Below, piece by piece: positions 7,817 to 16,003 of a stretch of DNA of 64,000 nucleotides. Position numbers and translations under genes: made by a program. Positions within the stretch are counted from its first letter, which is position 1. Each line of letters opens with the position of its first letter. Location of the stretch: NCBI RefSeq assembly GCF_001705435.1, contig NZ_MDEN01000046.1:1-64000 (forward strand), given 5' to 3'. The stretch comes from Pseudomonas graminis (GTDB taxonomy: Bacteria; Pseudomonadota; Gammaproteobacteria; Pseudomonadales; Pseudomonadaceae). The notes under the pieces were generated by a model, which was not told where the DNA came from, did not search any database, and saw only the letters and a program-made list of their open reading frames with translations.

Positions 7817-8776
7817 ATGGAACATCGTGAAGCGTTGATCGCGCTGCGGACCTTTCTCTCCACCCAGATTCTCGGGCAGGAGAAACTGGTTGAGCGCTTG
7901 CTGATCGCGCTGCTGGCCGACGGTCACATGCTGGTCGAAGGCGCGCCGGGACTGGCGAAGACCAAGGCGATCAAAGAGCTGGCTGAAGGCATCGAAGCGC
8001 AATTCCATCGCATTCAGTTCACCCCCGACCTGCTCCCGGCCGACATCACCGGCACCGAGATCTATCGTCCGGAAACCGGCAGTTTCGTGTTCCAGCAAGG
8101 CCCCATCTTCCACAACCTGGTGCTGGCCGACGAAATCAACCGCGCGCCGGCCAAGGTGCAATCGGCGCTGCTGGAAGCCATGGCCGAGCGTCAAGTCAGT
8201 GTCGGGCGCAGTACCTACGACCTGTCGCCGCTGTTTCTGGTGATGGCGACGCAAAACCCCATCGAGCAGGAAGGCACCTACCCGCTGCCCGAAGCGCAGC
8301 TCGATCGGTTTCTGATGCACGTCAAGATCGGCTTCCCGGACGCCACCGTCGAACGCAAGATCCTCCAGCAGGCCCGGGGCGAAGCGCTCAACGGCGAGAC
8401 CAAGCCCGAGCGCCGGGTCAGCCAGCAGGCGATTTTTGCCGCGCGCAAGGAAATCCTCGGCCTGTACATGGCCGATGCCGTTGAGGAATACCTGGTGCAG
8501 CTGGTAATGGCGACCCGCACGCCCGCCAAGTTCGATGCCGAGCTGGCCGAGTGGATCGGTTATGGCGCAAGCCCCCGCGGTTCGATTTCCCTGGACCGCT
8601 GCGCCCGGGCCCACGCCTGGCTGGCCGGGCGGGATTTCGTCAGCCCGGAAGACATCCAGGCCATGGTCTTCGACGTGCTGCGTCACCGCATCATTCTGTC
8701 GTTCGAAGCAGAAGCGGCGGGTATCGATCAAGACCGCGTGATCCAGCGCATTCTCGACGTCGTGGCCGTCGCCTGA
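7817..8776 (+). CDS. MoxR-family AAA+ ATPase
   Basis: The 319-residue cytoplasmic ATPase of the MoxR class acts as a chaperone-like partner of von Willebrand A proteins. Visible elements are Walker A GAPGLAKTK near residues 42-50, Walker B LVLADEINRA near 102-111, sensor 1 MATQNP near 140 and the family signature PLPEAQLDRF. The ATG follows CAGGA ten bases upstream. It is the first gene of a six-gene operon encoding DUF58, DUF4381, two VWA proteins and BatD. This is the classical MoxR-Bat arrangement, thought to act in metal-cofactor insertion or envelope stress tolerance. Confidence 0.95.
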   Translation: MEHREALIALRTFLSTQILGQEKLVERLLIALLADGHMLVEGAPGLAKTKAIKELAEGIEAQFHRIQFTPDLLPADITGTEIYRPETGSFVFQQGPIFHNLVLADEINRAPAKVQSALLEAMAERQVSVGRSTYDLSPLFLVMATQNPIEQEGTYPLPEAQLDRFLMHVKIGFPDATVERKILQQARGEALNGETKPERRVSQQAIFAARKEILGLYMADAVEEYLVQLVMATRTPAKFDAELAEWIGYGASPRGSISLDRCARAHAWLAGRDFVSPEDIQAMVFDVLRHRIILSFEAEAAGIDQDRVIQRILDVVAVA

Positions 8777-8780
8777 CCCC

Positions 8781-9725
8781 ATGCAACCCTATCTGATTTC
8801 CCAACCGGGCATTCGCATCAGCCTCGCCGAGCTGATTGAAATGCGTCATCGCGTGCGGGAAGTGCAGCTGTTCTCCACCCCCAGCCAGCGCAGCCCGCTA
8901 ATTGGTCTGCACCATTCCAAGCTGCGGGGGCGCGGGGTGGACTTCGATCAGGTCAGGGTCTATCAGGCCGGCGACGACGTCAGGACCATCGACTGGCGCG
9001 TCACCGCCCGCACGCAAGAACCCCACACCAAGCTGTTTCACGAAGAACGCGAGCGGCCGATTTTCATCATGGTCGAGCAAAGCCGCCGCCTGTTTTTCGG
9101 GTCCGGGCTGATGTTCAAGTCAGTCCTCGCCGCCCAGGCTGCCGCGCTGGTGGGATGGGCCGCACTGGGCCACAACGACCGGGTCGGCGGGCTGGTGTTC
9201 GGTGACAACGAGCATTACGAAATCAAGCCGCGACGCAGCAAGCAAAGCCTGCTGCAACTGCTGAACCGGCTGGTGCGAGTCAATCAGTCGCTGCATACCG
9301 AGGCGGCTGCCGACCGTGACACCTTCGGCGTGGCGCTGCGTCGTGCGCGGGAGGTGATGCGTCCGGGCAGTCTGGCGATCATCCTGTGCGACGAGCGCGC
9401 GCTGTCCGATTCGGCCGAACAGCAACTGGCCTTGCTGTCACGGCATTGCGACCTGTTGCTGCTGCCGCTGTCCGATCCGCTGGACCATGCGTTGCCCGCC
9501 GCCGGTTTATTGCGCTTCGCTGACCGCGGCGCGCATCTGGAGCTCGACACCCTGAACGCCGACCTGCGCCAGAGCTACCGTGCCCAGGGCGAGGCGCGTC
9601 AGGCGCGCTGGGAACTGCTGGCGCAGAAACTGCGCGTGCTGTTGATGCCGCTGAGCACTCAGCGTGAAATGGTCGAGCAATTGCGCGAGTACCTCAACGG
9701 CCAGCGTCCGGTGAAACAGCCATGA
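8781..9725 (+). CDS. DUF58 domain-containing protein
   Basis: The 314-residue protein carries the DUF58 motif region (GRGVDFDQVRVYQAGDDVRT, near residues 51-70, followed by IDWRVTARTQEP), the mark of proteins paired with MoxR ATPases. No membrane segments are obvious, so it is probably cytoplasmic or peripheral. It begins four bases after moxR and overlaps the next gene by four bases (ATGA), so translation is likely coupled. Its biochemical role is not established. The family also shows a degenerate VWA-like fold, consistent with a role as a MoxR client. Confidence 0.93.
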   Translation: MQPYLISQPGIRISLAELIEMRHRVREVQLFSTPSQRSPLIGLHHSKLRGRGVDFDQVRVYQAGDDVRTIDWRVTARTQEPHTKLFHEERERPIFIMVEQSRRLFFGSGLMFKSVLAAQAAALVGWAALGHNDRVGGLVFGDNEHYEIKPRRSKQSLLQLLNRLVRVNQSLHTEAAADRDTFGVALRRAREVMRPGSLAIILCDERALSDSAEQQLALLSRHCDLLLLPLSDPLDHALPAAGLLRFADRGAHLELDTLNADLRQSYRAQGEARQARWELLAQKLRVLLMPLSTQREMVEQLREYLNGQRPVKQP

Positions 9726-10213
9726 GTGCGCTGGACCAGCTGCAACCGCTGATCCTGCCGGAGCCGGTCGGGTTCTGGCCGCCCGCGCCGGGCTGGTGGC
9801 TGTTGCTGATCCTGCTGCCCGCGCTCGGCTACGGCCTGTGGCGAGCGCGCACGCTGCTGCCAAAAAAGGCCAGCGCTGACACCGTCGAGCCATTGGACCC
9901 CTTGCGCCAGGCCGCACTGGTCGAACTCGCGCAGATGCCCAAACCCTACGACGGCGCACCGGCCGGAGCCTGGCTGCAACAGATCAACGGCCTGCTCAAG
10001 CGCCTGTGCCGCAATCACTACCCCTACAGCCAGAGCCACACCCTCAATGGCCGCAAATGGCTGGCGTTCCTCGACAACCGCTGCCCGGCCGCCGGCCTCA
10101 CGCGCTGGATGATCCTCGTCGAGGGCGCCTACAAGCCCGAATGCAAACTCGACGACAAGGCCATCAACGGCCTGACCCAGTCGGTCGAGACCTGGATTCG
10201 CAAGCATGTTTGA
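9722..10213 (+). CDS. DUF4381 domain membrane protein
   Basis: The 163-residue protein has the layout of DUF4381 proteins of MoxR-Bat operons. It has a short N-terminal part (LQPLILPEPVGFWPPAPG), one membrane helix near residues 22-42 (WWLLLILLPALGYGLW) and a soluble C-terminal domain containing the conserved NGRKWLAFLD near 101-110. It overlaps the DUF58 gene by four bases and the following VWA gene by eight. It probably helps place the VWA proteins at the inner membrane. Confidence 0.9.
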   Translation: MSALDQLQPLILPEPVGFWPPAPGWWLLLILLPALGYGLWRARTLLPKKASADTVEPLDPLRQAALVELAQMPKPYDGAPAGAWLQQINGLLKRLCRNHYPYSQSHTLNGRKWLAFLDNRCPAAGLTRWMILVEGAYKPECKLDDKAINGLTQSVETWIRKHV

Positions 10214-11273
10214 GTTCGCCTGGCCGTGGCTTTTCGCCCTCCTCCCGCTGCCCTGGCTGATGCGCCTTGTGCTGCCCGCCGCAGACAGCGGCGAAGCGGC
10301 GCTGAACGTCAGCTTTCTCCAGGAGCTGGAAGGTCTGGCCGGGCGCCGTGCGCGAACCCATTTGCCGGGCTGGCGGCGACAATTGCCGTTCGTGACCGTC
10401 TGGCTCCTGTTGCTGGTCGCTGCCGCCCGTCCACAATGGCTGGGCGAGCCGTTACCGGTTGCCGCCAGCGGCCGCGATCTGCTGGTCGCAGTGGACGTGT
10501 CGGGATCGATGGATTACCCGGACATGGTCTGGAAAAACGACGAGGTCAGCCGCCTGACCCTGGTAAAAACACTGCTGGGGGACTTTCTTGAGCACCGTCA
10601 GGGTGATCGCATCGGACTGATTCTGTTCGGCAGCCAGGCATATCTGCAGGCGCCGCTGACCTTTGACCGCAAGACCGTGCGGGTCTGGCTGGACGAAGCG
10701 CGGATCGGCATTGCCGGCAAGAACACCGCTATCGGCGACGCGATCGGCCTGGCGTTGAAGCGTCTGCGCCAACGCCCGGCCCAGAGCCGCGTGCTGATTC
10801 TGGTCACCGACGGCGCCAACAACGCGGGCCAGATCGACCCGAGAACGGCCGCGCGTCTGGCCGCCAGCGAAGGCGTGAAAATCTACCCCATCGGCATCGG
10901 TGCCGATCCCGATAAAGGCGCCACCAGCATTCTTGGCCTCAACCCCAGCCTGGATCTGGACGAGCCTGCGCTGCGGGAAATCGCCGCAGTCAGCGGTGGG
11001 CAGTATTTCCGCGCGCGCAACGGTGCCGAACTCGCCGGCATCGGCAAGGCGCTGGACCGGCTTGAGCCGGTGGCACAGCAACCGACCCAGGCACGTCCGG
11101 CCCGGGCGCTTTATCACGTGCCGTTGGCGATGGCCCTGTTGCTGAGCCTTCTGCTGGTGGTCCAGGAGCGCTGGCCGAACAACCCGGTTTACCGCCTTTT
11201 TTCGCGCCGCCCGACGCTTGTACAGGCCACGCTGTGGCGTGAACGCTTGAAGCGCCTGACGAGGCGCCCATGA
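10206..11273 (+). CDS. BatA-like von Willebrand factor A membrane protein
   Basis: The 355-residue protein has membrane segments near residues 3-20, 57-75 and 300-320. The VWA domain between them carries an intact metal-binding (MIDAS) motif DVSGSMDY near 97-104 and the further element VTDGANNAG near 200. It should be anchored in the inner membrane with its VWA domain in the cytoplasm, a likely partner of the MoxR ATPase. It overlaps its neighbours on both sides (8 bases upstream, 4 downstream), so the operon is translated as a coupled string. Confidence 0.93.
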   Translation: MFEFAWPWLFALLPLPWLMRLVLPAADSGEAALNVSFLQELEGLAGRRARTHLPGWRRQLPFVTVWLLLLVAAARPQWLGEPLPVAASGRDLLVAVDVSGSMDYPDMVWKNDEVSRLTLVKTLLGDFLEHRQGDRIGLILFGSQAYLQAPLTFDRKTVRVWLDEARIGIAGKNTAIGDAIGLALKRLRQRPAQSRVLILVTDGANNAGQIDPRTAARLAASEGVKIYPIGIGADPDKGATSILGLNPSLDLDEPALREIAAVSGGQYFRARNGAELAGIGKALDRLEPVAQQPTQARPARALYHVPLAMALLLSLLLVVQERWPNNPVYRLFSRRPTLVQATLWRERLKRLTRRP

Positions 11274-13003
11274 TCGACTTTCTCTCCGGTCTATGGCCCC
11301 ATTGGTCCCGCCCTGGCTGGCTGCTCCTGTTGCCCGCGCTCGGCTGGCTGTTGTGGCGGTTATGGAATCGGCAGAAGCGCGTCGGGCGCTGGCAGATGAT
11401 TTTGCCCAGCGCGTTTCATTCAGCGTTGCTCAGTGGCGGCGGTGGCCGGGACAGCAAATGGCCGTGGGTGGTACTGGGTCTCGGCTGGTTGCTGGCGGTC
11501 CTGGCACTGCTCGGCCCGAGCTGGCAGCGTGTCGAGCAGAACAGTCAGCGGCCGGTTGATCCACTGGTGGTGATGCTCGAACTGACGCCGGAAATGCTCG
11601 CCGCCGACAGCCCGCCCACCCGCCTGGAACAGGCGCGACGCAAAGTGCTCGACCTGTTACAGGCGCGCAGCGATTCACAGACCGCGATCATCGTGTATGC
11701 CGGCAGCGCCCACACGCTGGTGCCGCTGTCGGACGACCTGGCGACCAGCAAAAACCTGCTGGATGCGATCAAGCCGTCGATCATGCCCGAAGCCGGCCAG
11801 CGCGCAGACCTCGCCGTGCGCAAGGCTCTCGACTTGCTGGAACAGGGCGACCTCGGTCAAGGGCGGCTGCTGTGGATCGGTTCGTCCCTCAGCGACGCCG
11901 AGCGTCAGGGCATTCGCACCGCGATGACCGGCCGCGACGCCCCTCCTTTATTGATGCTCGGCGTCGGCACCGCTGAAGGCGCCCCGGTCACCCAGGAGAA
12001 AGGCGGTTTTCTGAAGGACGCCCAGGGCGGCATCCTTGTGCCGCGTCTGGACGGGCCGGTGCTCAAGGATTTCGCCGACGGCATGGGCGGTCGCTACACG
12101 TCGCTGCGCCTGGACAACCAGGACCTCAACGACCTCGGCCTGCTCGACGGTCCGAAGAGTCTGATCAGCCAGGGCCAGAAAGTGCGCCTCGACCGCTGGG
12201 CCGACCAGGGCTACTGGTTGCTGTTGCCGCTTCTGCTGCTGGCCGGTTGCGCCGGGCGACGCGGTTGGTTGTTGTGCCTGCCGTTGCTGCTGATGGCCGT
12301 GCCGCAACCCAGCTATGCCTCTGGTTTCGACGACCTGTGGCGCCGCCCCGATCAACAGGGCGAGCACCTGCTCAAGCGGCATCACCCGGCAGAAGCCGCG
12401 CGGCATTTCGAAGACCCGCAGTGGCAAGGTGTCGCGCTATACCAGGCCGGTGACTACGCCGGCGCCGTCCAGCGCTTTGCCCAGGGCAGCAGCGCCGCCG
12501 ACCATTACAATCGCGGCAATGCGCTGGCCCGAAGCGGTGAGCTGGAAGCCGCCATCGACGCCTATGAACAGGCGCTGGAGCGTCAACCGGACTTCCCGGC
12601 GGCGTTGGCCAACAAGGCGTTGGTGGAACAGGTGCTGGAGCAGACCAAGGCATCGGATCAGGGGAAAGCCGACGAGAAGGCGAAGACTGACGAGAATGCC
12701 GACAAGGCCCGCGAAGGCAATGCCGGACAGTCGTCGTCGAGCGCGCAGTCGGCGCCGCAGGAGGCCAATGCCGACCGCTCGGCCAGCGATCAGCAAAGCG
12801 CCGCCGACGAGCAGGCTTCCGGCGCAGGATCCGACAGCGATGAGCCGGCGCGTGCCTCGGGTAAGCCGGGCGACGGGCAAATCGATGGCGAGCAGAAACA
12901 GGCGCTCGAACAATGGCTGCGGCAGATCCCCGACGAACCCGGTGAGCTGTTGCGGCGCAAATTCTGGTACGAACAACAGCAGCATCAGGAAAAGACCCGA
13001 TGA
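11270..13003 (+). CDS. BatB-like VWA protein fused to TPR region
   Basis: The 577-residue protein starts with two membrane helices (about 13-30 and 62-83), then a VWA-like domain. After a hydrophobic stretch near 305-345 come TPR-type helices (HYNRGNALARSGELEAAIDA, near 418-437) and an acidic, Lys/Ala/Ser-rich low-complexity tail near 460-530. It therefore combines the BatB and BatC roles in one chain. The MIDAS position reads ELTPEM instead of DxSxS (near residue 104), so metal binding by this VWA domain is doubtful. It overlaps batA and batD by four bases each. Confidence 0.9.
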   Translation: MIDFLSGLWPHWSRPGWLLLLPALGWLLWRLWNRQKRVGRWQMILPSAFHSALLSGGGGRDSKWPWVVLGLGWLLAVLALLGPSWQRVEQNSQRPVDPLVVMLELTPEMLAADSPPTRLEQARRKVLDLLQARSDSQTAIIVYAGSAHTLVPLSDDLATSKNLLDAIKPSIMPEAGQRADLAVRKALDLLEQGDLGQGRLLWIGSSLSDAERQGIRTAMTGRDAPPLLMLGVGTAEGAPVTQEKGGFLKDAQGGILVPRLDGPVLKDFADGMGGRYTSLRLDNQDLNDLGLLDGPKSLISQGQKVRLDRWADQGYWLLLPLLLLAGCAGRRGWLLCLPLLLMAVPQPSYASGFDDLWRRPDQQGEHLLKRHHPAEAARHFEDPQWQGVALYQAGDYAGAVQRFAQGSSAADHYNRGNALARSGELEAAIDAYEQALERQPDFPAALANKALVEQVLEQTKASDQGKADEKAKTDENADKAREGNAGQSSSSAQSAPQEANADRSASDQQSAADEQASGAGSDSDEPARASGKPGDGQIDGEQKQALEQWLRQIPDEPGELLRRKFWYEQQQHQEKTR

Positions 13004-14694
13004 GTCGTCTGCACAGGTTGCTGATTGCAGGAATGTGGTGCCTGTTCGCTCTAGTGGCGCAGCTGGCCCAGGCCGACAGTGCGGGCTCCACGCTGCAATC
13101 CAGCGTCGACCGCACGCGCGTCAACACCGGCGAAACCGTTGAACTGACCCTTGAAACCGACGACGCGACCGTCTTCGGCAGGCCGGACATGACCGCGCTG
13201 GACACCGACTTCGAAGTGCGCGACACCCGCCAGCTCAACAGCCTGACCACACTGGAAGGCAACGTTCACGCGACGACTCGCTGGCTGATCACGCTGATGC
13301 CGCGCCACAGCGGCTCGATTGAGATCCCGTCGCTGAAGCTGGGCGAAATGATCAGCAAGCCCATCGTGCTGCAGGTGGTCGATGTCGGCCCCGTCACCCA
13401 GGGTCAGGAGCAGAAGCTCGCCCCGGTGTTCATGGAGGCGAGCCTCGATCAGGACAGCGTGTATGTTCAGGCGCAGGTCTTGCTCACCGTGCGCATCTAC
13501 CACTCGGTGTCGCTGTTCGACGACAGCAGCCTGACGCCGCTGCAAGTGCCGGACGCGCGCATCGAAAAGCTCGGCGACACCCGCACGTACGAGAAGCAGA
13601 TCAACGGCATTCGCCACGGCGTGATCGAAATGCGCTACGCGCTGTACCCCCAGCACAGCGGTAAGCTGACCATCCCGGCCCAGGCGTTCAGCGCCACGCT
13701 GGTTCAGGACACCACCGACGCCAGTGCGGCCGCCGCCATGGCACCGGGCGCAATCGCCAGCGGGCCGAAGCCGGGCCGATTGATGCACGTGACATCGCTG
13801 CCCCTGACCCTCGACGTCAAGCCGCAACCGGCGCACTACCCCGCCGACACGCCATGGCTGCCGGCGCGCAGTGTCAGCCTCAGTGAGAACTGGAGCCCGG
13901 AGCCGGCCCACAGCCAGGTCGGCGATTCCCTCACGCGCACCTTGCAACTGAAAGCCGAAGGCTTGTCCAGCGCGCAGTTGCCGCCGCTGCCTGCCACCGA
14001 CGTCAGCGCATTGCGGCGTTACCCCGATCAGCCGCAACTGAGCAACAAGCCCGGTGAGCGCGGTTTGACCGGCGTGCGCGAGGAGCGGGAAGCGCTCGTC
14101 CCCAACCGTCCCGGCGCCATCGAGATTCCCGCTATCGATCTGGTCTGGTGGAACACCCAGGAAGATCACCTTGAACACAGCGCCCTGCCCGCCCGCACCT
14201 TGCAGGTCAGCCTCAATCCGGCGTTTGCCGTGGACACGCCCGTGAGCGACAACAGCAATGTGACGGTGATCGGCCCGCCGGTGTGGCCGTGGCAGTTGAG
14301 CACAGTGCTGTTGAGCTTCACCACGTTGCTGGGCTTCGGCCTGTGGTGGCGCGGTCGTTGGCAACCGGCGCTGGCCCGGGTCGCGCAAACGGGGCCGAGT
14401 CCGCGTACAGTGCTTGACGACCTGAAACGCGCCTCCCTGGCCAACGATCCCCACGCCACCCGCCAGGCGCTGGACGCCTGGGCCCGACAGCAGCCGGAAA
14501 CCCTGGCCGATATGGCTGCGCGCTTCGTGCCGCTGTCCCATGCGCTGGACGGCCTGAACGGCGCGTTGTACAGCGAGACCGAAAAATTGTGGCTGGGCGA
14601 AGACCTCTGGCGCGCCGTCAAAGCGCTGCCCGCCATCGAAAACCCCCAGGACCCGAGCGGGGGCGACAGCTTGCCGCCGCTTTATCCGAAATGA
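13000..14694 (+). CDS. BatD-like protein (oxygen tolerance family)
   Basis: The 564-residue protein has a signal peptide (residues 1-25, ending AQLAQADS), a long periplasmic part of beta-rich repeats and a C-terminal membrane helix near 428-450 (WPWQLSTVLLSFTTLLGFGL). About 110 cytoplasmic residues follow. This is the layout of BatD, the last member of the MoxR-Bat operon. The segment near residues 24-70 (STLQSSVDRTRVNTGETVEL) is typical of the family start. It overlaps the preceding gene by four bases and is the last gene of the operon; the gap to sbcD is only 67 bases without an obvious terminator. Confidence 0.92.
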   Translation: MSRLHRLLIAGMWCLFALVAQLAQADSAGSTLQSSVDRTRVNTGETVELTLETDDATVFGRPDMTALDTDFEVRDTRQLNSLTTLEGNVHATTRWLITLMPRHSGSIEIPSLKLGEMISKPIVLQVVDVGPVTQGQEQKLAPVFMEASLDQDSVYVQAQVLLTVRIYHSVSLFDDSSLTPLQVPDARIEKLGDTRTYEKQINGIRHGVIEMRYALYPQHSGKLTIPAQAFSATLVQDTTDASAAAAMAPGAIASGPKPGRLMHVTSLPLTLDVKPQPAHYPADTPWLPARSVSLSENWSPEPAHSQVGDSLTRTLQLKAEGLSSAQLPPLPATDVSALRRYPDQPQLSNKPGERGLTGVREEREALVPNRPGAIEIPAIDLVWWNTQEDHLEHSALPARTLQVSLNPAFAVDTPVSDNSNVTVIGPPVWPWQLSTVLLSFTTLLGFGLWWRGRWQPALARVAQTGPSPRTVLDDLKRASLANDPHATRQALDAWARQQPETLADMAARFVPLSHALDGLNGALYSETEKLWLGEDLWRAVKALPAIENPQDPSGGDSLPPLYPK

Positions 14695-14761
14695 TTTCCA
14701 TCGATCAGCGCATTCTCCGGTCACAGATAAAATGCGCTGATTGTTAAACCAAGGTACCCCC

Positions 14762-16003
14762 ATGCGTCTGTTCCACACCTCCGACTGGCACCTCGGCCAG
14801 AACCTCCATGGTCAGGAGCGAGATTTCGAACACGCCGGCTTCCTGACCTGGCTGCTGGCCCGTCTCGCCGAGCGCAAACCGGATGTCCTGCTGATCGCCG
14901 GCGACATCTTTGACACGGTCAATCCGCCGGTCAAATCCCAGGAGCGGCTGTACGACTTCATCGTCAGCGCCCACGAACAGAACCCGCACCTGACCATCGT
15001 GATGATCGCCGGCAACCACGACTCCGGCTCGCGCATCGAGTTGCCCGCGCCGCTGATGCGACGCCTGCGCACCCACGCGCTGGGTCGGGTGCTGTGGCTT
15101 GACGATGGCGTGCTGGACGTTGACCGACTGCTGCTTCCACTGAGCAACGCCAAGGGCAAAGTCCTCGGCTGGTGCCTGGCGTTGCCTTTTCTGCGGCCGG
15201 CCGAAGTCACCGGCGCGGCGTTGGGCGACAACTACCTGCGCGGCATCGGGCAGGTCCACGACATGCTTATCGCCGCGGCGAATCAGCGGCGCAAGAAAGG
15301 CCAGGCCCTGATCGCCATCAGCCACGCGCACATGGCCGGCGGCTCGGTGTCGGAAGATTCCGAACGCAGCCTGATCATCGGCAACGCCGAAGCCCTGCCC
15401 GCCAGCCTCTTCGGCGAAAGCATCACCTACGTGGCGCTCGGGCATCTGCACAAACCCCAGCGGATCAACGGCGAGGACCGCATTCGCTACTGCGGCTCTC
15501 CCATACCGCTGTCGTTTTCGGAAATCGGCTACCAGCATCAGATCCTCGAAATCGAGTGCGACGGCGACAAGCTGGTCAGCGTCAAACCACTGCTGATCCC
15601 CCGTGCCGTCAACCTGCAACGGGTCGGCCCGGCGCCACTGGCCGAGCTGTTGCTGCAACTGCGGGATCTTCCGGACATCGATTTGCTGGCTGACGTCGAC
15701 CGTCAGCCGTGGCTCGAAGTCCGTGTGCGTCTGGACGAACCTCAGCCGGACCTGCGCAACCAGATCGAAGCCGCGCTGGAGGGCAAGGCCGTGCGACTGG
15801 TGCGCATCGCCGCCGAATACGCCGGCAAGGGCAGTCGTGATGAAGACGCCAATCAAGACCTGATCGAACTGGACCAGTTGAGCCCGCAGGAACTGTTCAG
15901 CCGTGCATGGCAGGACAGCTACGGCAGCGAAGTGGATGAGCAGACGCTGCAGGACTTCGCGACCCTGCTTCAGGACGTGCAGCTGGAGAGCGAGCAGCCA
16001 TGA
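14762..16003 (+). CDS. sbcD: Exonuclease subunit SbcD
   Basis: The 413-residue Mre11-type phosphoesterase is the nuclease subunit of SbcCD, which cuts hairpins and protein-blocked DNA ends. All metal-binding motifs are visible: DWHLGQ near residues 8-13, GDIFD near 47, GNHDSG near 86-91, SHAHMAG near 185 and GHLHKP near 222. The ATG at 14762 is preferred over an upstream TTG at 14741 because the protein then begins MRLFHTSDWHLGQ, as in the family. It overlaps sbcC by four bases, so the two subunits are made together. Confidence 0.96.
   Translation: MRLFHTSDWHLGQNLHGQERDFEHAGFLTWLLARLAERKPDVLLIAGDIFDTVNPPVKSQERLYDFIVSAHEQNPHLTIVMIAGNHDSGSRIELPAPLMRRLRTHALGRVLWLDDGVLDVDRLLLPLSNAKGKVLGWCLALPFLRPAEVTGAALGDNYLRGIGQVHDMLIAAANQRRKKGQALIAISHAHMAGGSVSEDSERSLIIGNAEALPASLFGESITYVALGHLHKPQRINGEDRIRYCGSPIPLSFSEIGYQHQILEIECDGDKLVSVKPLLIPRAVNLQRVGPAPLAELLLQLRDLPDIDLLADVDRQPWLEVRVRLDEPQPDLRNQIEAALEGKAVRLVRIAAEYAGKGSRDEDANQDLIELDQLSPQELFSRAWQDSYGSEVDEQTLQDFATLLQDVQLESEQP

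Noticed and set aside
13051..14778. 575-codon minus-strand ORF opposite batD
   Set aside because: Antisense shadow of a recognised gene in high G+C DNA.
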